From NCBI GenBank assembly GCA_022510725.1, contig JAFLSW010000012.1, forward strand, positions 1 through 56,702: a DNA stretch of 56,702 nt. The letters are read 5' to 3'. Within the stretch, counting starts at the first letter, position 1; each line of letters starts with the position of its first letter. Both the position numbers and the translations under genes were made by a program. Source of the DNA: Lachnospiraceae bacterium. GTDB taxonomy: Bacteria; Bacillota; Clostridia; Lachnospirales; Lachnospiraceae. Below, in pieces: positions 29,892 to 39,023 of the stretch. The notes beneath the pieces are model-generated. The model saw nothing but the letters and a program-made list of their open reading frames with translations, was not told where the DNA came from and searched no databases.

Positions 29892-30445
29892 GTGCTCTCA
29901 CCCATTTCCTTTAATGTTTCATCGATCAAGCCGTCCTGGACCGATGCATCTACAGATGCCTTTACCATCTTGCCTGCCAGCATGCTTGCAAGCACGATCA
30001 TCTCCCGTTTTACCTCATCGGCCGCTTTCTGTTTTTCAAGCTCCGCCTCTTTGTTGGCCCGTTCAATAATTGCCGCTGCGTCTTCTTTTGCTTTGGCTAT
30101 AATCTGGTTTTGATTGGTAAGCCCCTTGGCCCTGGCTTCACTTAAAATCCGTTCCGCTTCTTTATCAATATCTTTTAATTTCTCTTCGTATTCCAGCTTC
30201 AGGGAAGCAGCGTTCTCTTTGTCCTCTTTTGCGCTTTCCAGATCATTTTCAATCCGTTCCTGTCTGTTTTTCATCATATTGCGGACCGGGTTAAAAAGCA
30301 GATTGGAAGCGATCAGGAACAGGAAAAAGATTGCAATGATCATCAATACCGCGTCATGCAAAAGCTGAAAATCCAGGTCAAACAATCTTGCCATTCCTGC
30401 TTCTTCACTAAGCAGGATCAGTCCTGTATTCACTAATGTGCTCAA
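29879..30445 (-). CDS. atpF: F0 ATP synthase b subunit
   Basis: 188 residues. Peripheral stalk: one membrane segment near residues 32-52 (VLMIIAIFFLFLIASNLLF) followed by a long charged coiled coil. The start codon is TTG at 30445, supported by AGGAGG 8 bases upstream. The first ATG (residue 18) lacks a properly spaced site. Overlaps atpH by 13 bases. Confidence 0.93.
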   Translation of the reverse strand: MSTLVNTGLILLSEEAGMARLFDLDFQLLHDAVLMIIAIFFLFLIASNLLFNPVRNMMKNRQERIENDLESAKEDKENAASLKLEYEEKLKDIDKEAERILSEARAKGLTNQNQIIAKAKEDAAAIIERANKEAELEKQKAADEVKREMIVLASMLAGKMVKASVDASVQDGLIDETLKEMGESTWLS

Positions 30446-30483
30446 GTTTTAAGCCTCCTTTCTGTGTTTTTAGAAAAAGGCTT

Positions 30484-30774
<291 letters not shown>

Positions 30775-31494
30775 TTATGATTCTCCGATTGCGTCCGTGA
30801 CATAAGTCATGGTCAGCATACAGAATACATAGGTCTGTATTGCGCCCGAGAAAAGGTCAAAATATACATGCAGTGCAGCGGGCCATATTACTGCAAACCA
30901 AGATAGCAGTCCGTAAACCAAGGCCATCATAACCGTACCGGACAACACATTTGCGAACAAACGCAACGAAAGTGAGATCGGTACAGCTACATCTCCGATT
31001 ATATTGATCGGTGCCCAAATGGGCCATGGATCACAGAGACCTTTAATAACACCGCTGATATGCTGGTGCTTGAACTTATTGAAATGAATGATCGTAAAGG
31101 TCATGACGCCCAGTGCAAGCGTTACACCGTAATCGGCAGTGGGCGGCCGAAGCCCCAACAATCCGGAAATGTTACTGATCAGTATGAAAATAAAGATCGT
31201 ACCGATATAATTGGCAAATTTTGTTGCATTCTTGCCCATGGTAGACTTTACCATGCCGTCTAACATTTCCACAACAAGCTCAACTACATTTTGGAACCCT
31301 TTGGGAACGTCTTTTGCTTTTTTAACCGCCCTGTTTGCCGCCAGGCAAAAGCCTATGATCAGCATAAAGACGATCAGCACACAGACATGACTCGTTGTTA
31401 TCCAGACTGTCTGGCCGAATATCTCATAGGAGAAGATCCCATGGACCATAAAGTCAATATCGGCTGCGCCGGACAACAAAATTCCCTGTTCCAT
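30775..31494 (-). CDS. atpB: F0 ATP synthase a subunit
   Basis: 239 residues with five or six membrane segments. It forms the ion half-channels; the essential stator arginine lies in SLSLRLFANVLSGTVMM near residue 175. GGAGG precedes the ATG, and the gene begins 4 bases after atpI ends. Confidence 0.96.
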   Translation of the reverse strand: MEQGILLSGAADIDFMVHGIFSYEIFGQTVWITTSHVCVLIVFMLIIGFCLAANRAVKKAKDVPKGFQNVVELVVEMLDGMVKSTMGKNATKFANYIGTIFIFILISNISGLLGLRPPTADYGVTLALGVMTFTIIHFNKFKHQHISGVIKGLCDPWPIWAPINIIGDVAVPISLSLRLFANVLSGTVMMALVYGLLSWFAVIWPAALHVYFDLFSGAIQTYVFCMLTMTYVTDAIGES

Positions 31495-31498
31495 ACCT

Positions 31499-31885
31499 TC
31501 ACCTCCTCAATAATTTATGAGTAAACGGCGCTGCATACGCCGATACTTTTAAACTAAGCATTCCGATAAACGCTGCAATAGGATTGCCAAGCCCCGTTAC
31601 ACCCAACACACCGATCAGGATCAGCTGTATGCCATAACGCAGGGCGCTGCCCTTCTGCATGTTTTTTGTAGCCGAAGCTTCATCATGATCAATAACCCGG
31701 CCTAAGATATAGGCCATATGCCATGCAGAAAATAAGGCGGAAAGAATACCCAAAAAAAGTCCTATGGAATATCCTGTTTTATCTTCTATAAACCAAATGG
31801 GAAGAAGCTCTGCTGCTATGCCGAAAATTACAATGCCAACCATCAGATCCGGCAGCGACTCATTTATTTCTCTTAGTCTTTTCAT
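31499..31885 (-). CDS. atpI: ATP synthase subunit I-like membrane protein
   Basis: 128 residues, four hydrophobic segments. Position between atpZ and atpB and the four-helix layout match AtpI, which helps c-ring assembly and Mg2+ supply in relatives. Sequence similarity within this family is weak, so the name rests largely on place. The start at 31885 follows AAGGAG and lies inside the atpZ gene (26-base overlap). Confidence 0.75.
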   Translation of the reverse strand: MKRLREINESLPDLMVGIVIFGIAAELLPIWFIEDKTGYSIGLFLGILSALFSAWHMAYILGRVIDHDEASATKNMQKGSALRYGIQLILIGVLGVTGLGNPIAAFIGMLSLKVSAYAAPFTHKLLRR

Positions 31886-32108
31886 CCGGCTTCTCCTTAT
31901 CCTGATAAATCTTCTTTGCAAAAAGATATACATTGCGAAAGCCGGCAAGAGCACCTATAAAAAAGAAAATGACCGTAAAAAAAGAAGTGCCCAGCTTTTT
32001 ATCCAGAAACATTCCCAAAAACGCACAGGCGAATATGGGGACCAACATATTCAGGCCAAACTGGGTTATCATCATCAAAGAACGATATACATTTTTATCA
32101 TACTTCAA
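31860..32108 (-). CDS. atpZ: AtpZ/AtpI-family small membrane protein
   Basis: 82 residues, two membrane helices with the family phrase GMFLDKKLGTSFFTVIFFFI and a charged C-terminus. First gene of the ATP synthase operon. Relatives form an ion channel with AtpI. AAGGAG lies about 15 bases upstream of the ATG, rather far; a stop codon just before the ATG excludes an upstream start. Confidence 0.85.
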   Translation of the reverse strand: MKYDKNVYRSLMMITQFGLNMLVPIFACAFLGMFLDKKLGTSFFTVIFFFIGALAGFRNVYLFAKKIYQDKEKPDEKTKRNK

Positions 32109-32177
32109 ATATAACGCTCCTTTTCTCTCATTCTATTTCTTTTCATTCGTCAAACTATCCGGCCCAGACTAATAAAT

Positions 32178-32206
32178 ATTATACTAATTTTTCCAGTTCA
32201 TGTCCA
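32178..32206 (-). promoter_or_regulatory. Promoter of the ATP synthase operon
   Basis: On the minus strand TGGACA (32201-32206) and TATAAT (32178-32183) are separated by 17 bases, about 70 bases upstream of atpZ. Strong sigma-A match. Confidence 0.8.
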
Positions 32207-32260
32207 CTTAATCTTCAAAATTAGCAGAAAATTTACTACAAAAAACTACGGTATTTTTCG

Positions 32261-32289
32261 TTGACTTTTACCCATCCAGAGTGTAGTAT
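32261..32289 (+). promoter_or_regulatory. Promoter of the DUF402 gene
   Basis: TTGACT (32261-32266) and TAGTAT (32284-32289) with 17-base spacing, 40 bases before the ATG. It diverges from the ATP synthase promoter. Confidence 0.65.
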
Positions 32290-32328
32290 TTATAAAAATA
32301 ACTGCTGTCTTTCGGGAAAGGAGGCCTT

Positions 32329-32844
32329 ATGAAAACCCCTGTTCTGTTCCGCAAACGCATCATACCGGATGAATGCATCCGCTTAAAAGACGACAAAATT
32401 CTTTATTTCTCTCCCGATAAGCATATCCTTGTGACAAAATGGCATGCATTAAAGCCGCGGAAAGATCTTCACCACGGCTTTTCCTGTTATTTCTATGACA
32501 AAGGATTTAAGATAAGCAAATTCTACCGGGAAAACGGTGATCTGCTCTATTGGTACTGCGATATTATCGAAACGGAATATCCCGTTTCCCTGCAAGGTAT
32601 TTCGGCTCCCGGTGAGGAATGTATGGTTTCCACAGACCTGTTGGCCGATGTGATCATCTATCCGGACGGTTTTGTAAAAGTGGTGGACTTGGAGGAACTG
32701 ACTGCTGCTTTTGATGCCGGTTCTTTATCCTTAGAACTATTAAAAACAGCTTTAAACCGGTTAAGCAACCTGCTCCGGCTGATCTATTCCGGCGAATTTG
32801 CCGAATATCAGCATTATCTGGAACAGTACGAAACAGACAAGTAA
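32329..32844 (+). CDS. DUF402 family protein, probable nucleoside di/triphosphatase
   Basis: 171 residues. The DUF402 signature is visible in the middle to C-terminal part: WYCDIIETEY, then LLADVIIYPDGFVKVVDLEEL with conserved acidic metal ligands. Characterised relatives hydrolyse nucleoside tri- and diphosphates. AAGGAGG gives a strong start. It converges on the SleB-like gene with a 5-base gap. Confidence 0.8.
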   Translation: MKTPVLFRKRIIPDECIRLKDDKILYFSPDKHILVTKWHALKPRKDLHHGFSCYFYDKGFKISKFYRENGDLLYWYCDIIETEYPVSLQGISAPGEECMVSTDLLADVIIYPDGFVKVVDLEELTAAFDAGSLSLELLKTALNRLSNLLRLIYSGEFAEYQHYLEQYETDK

Positions 32845-32849
32845 CTGTA

Positions 32850-34025
32850 TCAGTAGAAAATATGTCCTCCGATCTGCGTACCGGTCAAGCCCGGAATAGG
32901 TGTCCTGAAAAACAAACAATTTCCTACAGGCGCTGCACCTGACATGGCATCCTGTGCCGCCTGATAACATTCTGCATTGGCGCCTCTTGCCAACACAATG
33001 GCAAAACGGCCGCTTCCTACAGGAGAAAACTGGCGGTTCTGATAGATCACTTCCAGAACGGTATTGGGGAATACCCCGCTTTTCACCCTGTTCATTACTA
33101 CATTTCCTACTGCAACTTTACCCACATAAGGTTCGCCGCCGGCTTCACATTCTATGATGGCCGCTAAGAGATCAATATCCCCGGCAGCAAAGGTAATATC
33201 AGACAGATCCGTAAACCCGGCTGATGCAGCCTGCTGTGTCAGTTTAAATTCTTCTTCCAATTTTGCCTGAAGAACTGTAATGTCATTTTCACTTTGTTCT
33301 AGCTGTCTCTCATATTCTAAGAGTTCTTTTTCCTTTTCGGATATCTTATCTTCGTATTCGGCCACATTAGCGCTGGTTTGCGCAACCATGCCTGATACTT
33401 CTTCCTGCTTACTTGCAGCTTCATCCCGCAAAACGCTCAAAGCATCCATTTCATCCTGCAGGCTTTGCTCATCTTTGCGGATTCGTTCCTGCAGATCTAT
33501 ATATTTCTGCAGCATATTTCGGTCATATTCCGTCAGTTTTTCCACATATTCTGCCTTACTTAAAAAATCACCAAAGCTGGCTGCAGAGAAAAACAGCTCC
33601 AGATAAGCAGACTCACCCCGTTCATACATAAACTTGATCCGTTCTTTCATGGCCTCATATTGAGCGGCAGCATCTTCCTTTGCCTGTTCCAGATCGATCT
33701 GAGTCTGGGCAATGCTGGCTTCTTTTTCACTGATCAAAGCCTCAATGGTAGCCAATTCTCCACTGGCCTGATTCAATTGCGTGTTTAACTCATTTAAGTA
33801 GACCTGCAGATCCGCTCTCTCTTGATTTAGGTCATTTAAATCTTCCTGGGTACTATCAATGCCTTCTTCCGCTTCTTCTTTGTCGTTCTGAGCCTCCTGC
33901 AGCTGCCCGTAAGTAGAGGTTGCTGATATATCCGCAGTTTCTCCCAAAAACAACACAACTGCCAATATAAACGCAAATGTCATCTGCGTTGTTTTTTTCA
34001 TATTCCTTTTACTGCTTCTTTTCAT
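32850..34025 (-). CDS. Secreted coiled-coil SleB-type cell wall hydrolase
   Basis: 391 residues. A basic N-terminus and signal peptide (about residues 8-36) are followed by a long coiled coil of PcsB/CwlO N-terminal type (about residues 40-265). A C-terminal hydrolase-2/SleB domain has DIDLLAAIIECEAGGEPYVG, with the likely catalytic glutamate, and VVMNRVKSGVFPNTV. Such enzymes are lytic transglycosylases for spore cortex or septal peptidoglycan. The start at 34025 has GGAGAG 7 bases upstream; an ATG four codons earlier is less well placed. Confidence 0.88.
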   Translation of the reverse strand: MKRSSKRNMKKTTQMTFAFILAVVLFLGETADISATSTYGQLQEAQNDKEEAEEGIDSTQEDLNDLNQERADLQVYLNELNTQLNQASGELATIEALISEKEASIAQTQIDLEQAKEDAAAQYEAMKERIKFMYERGESAYLELFFSAASFGDFLSKAEYVEKLTEYDRNMLQKYIDLQERIRKDEQSLQDEMDALSVLRDEAASKQEEVSGMVAQTSANVAEYEDKISEKEKELLEYERQLEQSENDITVLQAKLEEEFKLTQQAASAGFTDLSDITFAAGDIDLLAAIIECEAGGEPYVGKVAVGNVVMNRVKSGVFPNTVLEVIYQNRQFSPVGSGRFAIVLARGANAECYQAAQDAMSGAAPVGNCLFFRTPIPGLTGTQIGGHIFY

Positions 34026-34052
34026 ACAACTCTCCATACTGCTAGATCAAAA

Positions 34053-34481
34053 TCATGACTCAATCTGTCCTATTCTTCTGATATGTCGTTCTTCTTCCGA
34101 GAATGGTGTTTCCAAAAAGGTATCTACTATTTCAAAAGCAAGTTTCGGACCGATAATGCCTGCTCCCATGGCAAGTACATTGGCATCATTATGGAGTCTT
34201 GTCATTTTTGCCGAGAAAGTATCAGCGCACAAAGCTGCCCGGATTCCCTTTACTTTATTGGCAACAATGGAAATACCTATTCCGGTAGTACAGATCACGA
34301 TTCCTCTCTCACAGCTTCCATCTGCTACCGCCTGTGCTACCGCTTTTCCGTATACAGGATAATCACATGGACTTTTATCATAACATCCCATATCATTGAC
34401 ATCCACACCTTTTTCTTCAAGATGCTTGATGACCGCCTCTTTTAAGTCAAATCCTCCGCTGTCGCTGCCAATTGCTATCAT
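34053..34481 (-). CDS. rpiB: Ribose-5-phosphate isomerase B
   Basis: 142 residues. Interconverts ribulose-5-phosphate and ribose-5-phosphate, or a related sugar phosphate. The start IAIGSDSGGFDLKE (family usually SDHAGF; here SDSGGF, so the first His is replaced by Ser), active-site Cys in VICTTGIGISI, and RLHNDANVLAMGAG are present. The Ser and TTG changes suggest a sub-branch that may use another aldose phosphate. Confidence 0.88.
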   Translation of the reverse strand: MIAIGSDSGGFDLKEAVIKHLEEKGVDVNDMGCYDKSPCDYPVYGKAVAQAVADGSCERGIVICTTGIGISIVANKVKGIRAALCADTFSAKMTRLHNDANVLAMGAGIIGPKLAFEIVDTFLETPFSEEERHIRRIGQIES

Positions 34482-34509
34482 ATTCCTTCCTCCTTGTTTT
34501 GCTCCTTTG

Positions 34510-35562
34510 CTATTTTGCCGAAATAACCCTGTGGCCTGCTGCCTTTAACAGTCGATTCATCACGGCCTGTCCCAGCCCCTTTGCTTCAAAGGCTTCGGAA
34601 TAGATCACCTCTACGCCTTCATCATCAAACTCCCTCAGAATGCTATAGAGATTTCTTGCAATTTCTTCCTCATCTTTCCGGTCTCCTGCATTTTTAATGC
34701 TGTCTGCATGATACAAAGCAACCGTTTCTGTGGTACCGATCACACCGGTTCTTTTCCCCTCAGATGCAGCTTGAGATAAAAGAGTATTTATTTTGGACAC
34801 GACTTCTTCCTGACCGCCCTCTACAATGATCAGCTGCCCTTTTGGCGCATAATGCCTGTATTTCATACCCGGCGCTTTTGGCGGGGTGGTCAGATCATCT
34901 TTTAGCAAGGTTTGATCTATATCCACGCAGCCCAAAGTCTCCATTAACATTTCCATTGTAATACCGCCGGGCCTTAATATCACCGGTGTATCCTCTGTCA
35001 GATCTATGATCGTAGATTCCAGACCGATCTCACAGTCCCCTCCGTCTAACAGCATATCGATCCGCCCTGAAAGATCTTCATACACTCTGCCGGCATTGGT
35101 GGGCGAAGGCTTTCCGGATGTATTAGCGCTGGGCGCAGCAACAAAGCCCCCCGCCTCTTTTATAAAAGCCTGTGCAATTCTGTCAGCAGGATACCTGACT
35201 GCGATAGTAGAAAGTCCTCCTGTGGTTTCATAAGGAACACAATCCGCTTTATTTAAGATCATTGTCATTGGGCCGGGCCAGAAACATTCTGCCAGAATCC
35301 TTGCGGTCTCCGGAATATAAGAAACAATTCTTTCAAGATCCGCAAAGTCTGCAATATGTACGATCAGCGGATTGTCCGCCGGTCTGCCCTTTGCCTCATA
35401 TATTTTCCTTGCAGATTCAGGATTGAGTGCATCTCCTCCCAAACCATAAACAGTCTCCGTAGGAAATGCCACCAGTCCGCCTGCTTTTATAATATTCCCG
35501 GCCTCTTTTAACAACCGGCTGTCCATGTTTTCTTTCTCTATCTTTAACCACTTTGTATCCAC
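34510..35562 (-). CDS. tsaC: Threonylcarbamoyl-AMP synthase, Sua5 type
   Basis: 350 residues, YrdC domain (about 1-205) plus Sua5 C-terminal domain. It makes threonylcarbamoyl-AMP for the t6A37 modification of ANN-decoding tRNAs. Motifs include FPTETVYGLGGDA, KGRPADNPL and PSANTSGKPSPT, and later PGMKYRHYAP at the Sua5 hinge. The start codon seems to be GTG at 35562, with GGAGAG upstream; an ATG 12 codons later is the alternative. Confidence 0.93.
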   Translation of the reverse strand: MDTKWLKIEKENMDSRLLKEAGNIIKAGGLVAFPTETVYGLGGDALNPESARKIYEAKGRPADNPLIVHIADFADLERIVSYIPETARILAECFWPGPMTMILNKADCVPYETTGGLSTIAVRYPADRIAQAFIKEAGGFVAAPSANTSGKPSPTNAGRVYEDLSGRIDMLLDGGDCEIGLESTIIDLTEDTPVILRPGGITMEMLMETLGCVDIDQTLLKDDLTTPPKAPGMKYRHYAPKGQLIIVEGGQEEVVSKINTLLSQAASEGKRTGVIGTTETVALYHADSIKNAGDRKDEEEIARNLYSILREFDDEGVEVIYSEAFEAKGLGQAVMNRLLKAAGHRVISAK

Positions 35563-35618
35563 GGATCTTCTCTCCAGGGTTTTTCATTTGCTAACCTTCC
35601 CGCTCAGTTTACCACAAA

Positions 35619-36305
35619 TCACTCCGCATTGAAATACTGTAAAATTCCCAGATATAGATTCCAGGCCATTTTTTCCTGATAGATTTCGTCATTTAACAGC
35701 GCCGCATCTTCAGGACTTGATAAAAATCCACATTCTGCAATAACAGTCGGCACTGATGATTTCTTCAACATATAATAGCTGTCATTTGGCTTAGCATTTC
35801 TGGGATGCTCAATCTTTAAGCCTGTATTTAATTGATCTTGCAAGATAAAGGCAATTTCTTCTCCCTCTTTAGAATTGGTGTAAAAAAAGCACTGGGGTCC
35901 TCTGACAGATTTATCGGCATAACTGTTTTGATGGATGCTGACCACAAGATCCGCATTCAGTTCTTCTATCAAAGCAACTCTGCGCCTCATATCCTGCACC
36001 TTTTTATTACTGGCATCCTCATCGTACAGACCGGAATCGTCCCTTCGGGTCAAAACGACCGTCAAGTCTGACTGTTGCAAAAATGTTTCCAGCTTTAGGG
36101 CAATGGCAAGATTGATGTCTTTTTCCAGGCTTTGATCCACCCCCACTTTTCCGGGATCTTTTCCCCCATGTCCTACATCGATCACTACAATCCGCTCTTC
36201 TTTGGTATTTTGCGCCATAGTATATATGGCAGCTTCCTTAGCCAAAAAGTACATGGCAGCAAGAAGAAAAACAGACATTGCCAGAACAGATATTTTCTTT
36301 TCCAT
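35619..36305 (-). CDS. cwlD: N-acetylmuramoyl-L-alanine amidase, CwlD type
   Basis: 228 residues. An N-terminal membrane segment (about residues 5-27) precedes an Amidase_3 zinc domain with VIDVGHGGKDPG (first His ligand), VVSIHQNSYAD (second) and VIAECGFLSSPEDAALL (catalytic Glu region). CwlD starts muramic-lactam formation in spore cortex. Length and single domain fit CwlD rather than a vegetative amidase with binding repeats. Confidence 0.88.
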   Translation of the reverse strand: MEKKISVLAMSVFLLAAMYFLAKEAAIYTMAQNTKEERIVVIDVGHGGKDPGKVGVDQSLEKDINLAIALKLETFLQQSDLTVVLTRRDDSGLYDEDASNKKVQDMRRRVALIEELNADLVVSIHQNSYADKSVRGPQCFFYTNSKEGEEIAFILQDQLNTGLKIEHPRNAKPNDSYYMLKKSSVPTVIAECGFLSSPEDAALLNDEIYQEKMAWNLYLGILQYFNAE

Positions 36306-36384
36306 ACCACATAATCCCCATGGATTCTTACTATTATTATATGGAAGGGATTATGGAAACATTCTATTCTTTATCCCTCTTGCT

Positions 36385-38067
36385 TTACTGCTGCAGATAA
36401 GCATTGATAGATTCCCATACATCAGGCGTTTCCTGTCCAAGCCGCCAGCAAGCCACGCCTGCAAGCTGATATTGAGACATCACGCTGAGCTTTACCGTCA
36501 AGGACTCTTTGTCCTCCACCCACAGAGCATAACCTGTTCCATCTATCTCGTACTGGGCCGTATACTGACAGACCGTATCATCCCACTGCGTCTGAATACT
36601 ATGCTCGGCAAGATAGTTCTGTATACCGCCCATGGTATAAGCATCATTGCCTATATCACCGGTAGTTGTCCAAACTCTTGTATAAAAAGGGATGCCGTTA
36701 ATGACTTTTTCTTCCGGTACCACCTCTAAGGTTCTTTCAATACCCTTGCGGACAAATTCAATGGATGCTACAGATCCGGGACCGTCGGCAGCAACAGCAT
36801 GCTCATCATATCCCATGATGATCACATAATCCACCACTTCCCCCTGTTTAGCCCGGTCATAGCTTACCAGGCTGCTGTTATCGACAGACAGCACAATGCC
36901 GTGTTTGCGGCATTCAATGGAAAGCTCTCTTAAAAACTGGATATATCCGTCAGCCGCCTTTTCAGGTACAGCTTCAAAATCTACATTGATCCCATCTATC
37001 CCATAAGAAAGAACTGTATTGATCAGATCGTTGATCAGTTTTGTCCTATGGGAAGTCACATTGACAACCTCCGCAGTGCGAAGCATTGGGTCATTATTAA
37101 AATTATCTACAGCTGCCCAAACCTGTATTCCCCTGGCATGCATATCCTGCACATAAGCTGCATCCGCCAGGGAAGTAAAATTACCTTCTTCATCAACCAA
37201 TGAAAACCATGTGGGAGATATTACATTAATTCCCTGTGTCGATTCCAGTAAGCCCGCCGCATTTCCATTGGCGGTGGTATTGGTCACCTGATTCCAGACC
37301 AGGCAGATCTTCCCCTCATGTTTTATGGATGCGTACTCCGGTATCGGCACATCCGTTACCGGAACTGCCGTCACCTCTTCCTGGTTTTCCAGATGCTTGT
37401 TCTCTATATAACCGATCACGCCATCTAAAGTCTTTACCTCACTCCAAGTCTCCATTTCCTGAAGGACCTCTACCTTAGTCCCTTTTTCCACATCTGCCAG
37501 AATCTCGCTTTTTATGCCTCCAAGAACCCGAATCTGGGTATCTTTCTTGACCTGGGCATAAGTATCTACATCCCAGCTGGTGGTAAGCACGATCCTGTTT
37601 GGATCGGGAAAATATTCATATGCAAAATTACAAAAATTTTTTAAAAAATCTGCGGAAAGGTATACGGTATCATTTACCTTTATCGTAAGAACATAGCTTT
37701 CTGAAGTAAAGGTATCGGAAACCGTAAAATCCGTGCTTCCTACCTGCGTCATAACCTTATCATAATCATTTGTAAATAAAACCAGGCTTTCCTTCATATC
37801 ATAATAGAAGTGGTCATTGATCTGTTCATTTACAAAATCAATAGAAAAATAACATTGACCATCCCTGTATATAGCTTTTGTTTCACTCAGTTCATCATTG
37901 AGTATGATAGCAGCATCCTCTCCGCCGGAAACACCGAAATAAGAGTTTAGATCGGCCCTTTCCTTAGAATAGGAATATTTCTCCAATACACTCGATAACA
38001 ACCCGATCCCCAGCACAATGACGATCAGCACTACAGCTACAGCTACAGGAATTAATCTTTTTTTCAT
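36385..38067 (-). CDS. Membrane-anchored glycoside hydrolase family 18 protein with SH3-like domain
   Basis: 560 residues. N-terminal anchor (about 3-27); a copper-amine-oxidase-like/stalk region (about 50-175); an SH3b-like domain (about 180-230, with GTKVEVLQEMETWSEVKT); and a C-terminal GH18 barrel with catalytic DGINVDFE near residue 355. Related spore and cell-wall proteins (YaaH/SleL/YdhD group) hydrolyse N-acetylglucosaminyl bonds. The ATG at 38067 has GGAGGG upstream; a TTG two codons before it is not needed. It lies near cwlD, but with its own start signals. Confidence 0.88.
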   Translation of the reverse strand: MKKRLIPVAVAVVLIVIVLGIGLLSSVLEKYSYSKERADLNSYFGVSGGEDAAIILNDELSETKAIYRDGQCYFSIDFVNEQINDHFYYDMKESLVLFTNDYDKVMTQVGSTDFTVSDTFTSESYVLTIKVNDTVYLSADFLKNFCNFAYEYFPDPNRIVLTTSWDVDTYAQVKKDTQIRVLGGIKSEILADVEKGTKVEVLQEMETWSEVKTLDGVIGYIENKHLENQEEVTAVPVTDVPIPEYASIKHEGKICLVWNQVTNTTANGNAAGLLESTQGINVISPTWFSLVDEEGNFTSLADAAYVQDMHARGIQVWAAVDNFNNDPMLRTAEVVNVTSHRTKLINDLINTVLSYGIDGINVDFEAVPEKAADGYIQFLRELSIECRKHGIVLSVDNSSLVSYDRAKQGEVVDYVIIMGYDEHAVAADGPGSVASIEFVRKGIERTLEVVPEEKVINGIPFYTRVWTTTGDIGNDAYTMGGIQNYLAEHSIQTQWDDTVCQYTAQYEIDGTGYALWVEDKESLTVKLSVMSQYQLAGVACWRLGQETPDVWESINAYLQQ

Positions 38068-38230
38068 TTGCAAACCCTCCAGATGTATTGATTATAACAA
38101 AGATTTCTTCCTTGTACAATGCTTAAACTCCCCCTTATCCCTGCCATTTTGGCAACCTTTGTTCAGTATAGACGGACCTGTTTGTACTATTACCCGTTAA
38201 GCATTGCACGGCTTTTAACACAAACTGGTA

Positions 38231-38437
38231 TTAGATTTTATCGTACCGGATTTCCTGCAGTCTGCCTTTTTCATCCGTTACGTAATCCACCATGTAGCGC
38301 CCTTCCTCTTTCAGTACTTTACCACTTATATAGGACGGCGCCGCCAGCTTACCATCCATATACAACAGTGTCCCCCGCTTCAATGACTGGCATAGCTCTT
38401 TTTTTATTATCTTTTGCGTCTTTTTTTTATTTTTCAA
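38231..38437 (-). CDS. Small basic protein of unknown function, TTG start
   Basis: 68 residues if it starts at TTG 38437, which has a perfect AGGAGG 6 bases upstream. An ATG at 38542 would give 103 residues but has no ribosome site. The N-terminus is very lysine-rich; the rest looks like a small beta-barrel (GTLLYMDGKLAAPSYISGKV, then YMVDYVTDEKGRLQEIRYD). No family recognised. Confidence 0.6.
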   Translation of the reverse strand: MKNKKKTQKIIKKELCQSLKRGTLLYMDGKLAAPSYISGKVLKEEGRYMVDYVTDEKGRLQEIRYDKI

Positions 38438-38921
38438 ATGAAACCTCCTATGACATGTTGACAGACTTCGCCATAAAACCGATAACTCTTTTGCAGAATT
38501 TCCAAGAGGAATGTGATATATTACCCCAAAATTTGTTATCATACTTTTTTATATTATGACGATACTATAATCGAGTAACAGATGCGAAATGCAACGGGAC
38601 ATGTAAAAAACAGATGTGTGGCATTCTCTATCATGATAAAAATAGAAAAGCCCAAAAAATCATTTATCTTTTGAATTATAATGCTTGGGATTTTAATCAG
38701 GATTCATTCTGACTGTGTGAATAAGCGTAAAGCTTTAGACTACCTTATGTAGGTATCATAGTAAATCCGATTTGCTTTAAAGAACAATAAAATCTGCATG
38801 CCCCCTTCCTTTTACGGATTGTCCCGGAAGCACTTCGAGGTTATTATAGTTGAAATACATTCGTTTGACAAGTAAATTATAATAAAATTATTAAAATTTT
38901 TAAAACTGGCACCTGTGTCTA
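38438..38921. other. AT-rich intergenic region without recognised gene
   Basis: 484 bases between the TTG-start gene and the mecA promoter. A TTGACA (38865-38870) followed by a TATAAT (38878-38883) is badly spaced (7 bases). No ORF with a ribosome site, hairpin of note or repeat was found. Confidence 0.5.
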
Positions 38922-38950
38922 TTGACTTAATAAACTAATAAGTATAAGAT
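38922..38950 (+). promoter_or_regulatory. Promoter of mecA
   Basis: TTGACT (38922-38927) and TAAGAT (38945-38950) with 17 bases between, about 75 bases before the ATG. Confidence 0.6.
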
Positions 38951-39023
38951 ACTTTTACACTTTTACGAAAGTTAAAATTTTCAGTCATGGAATTTTTTCA
39001 GTTGTCGGTAAGGATGTGAGCAC

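Noticed and set aside
38033-38050. CTACAG triple repeat
   Set aside because: It only encodes alternating Val-Ala in the membrane anchor of the GH18 protein; no sign of a mobile element or regulatory role.
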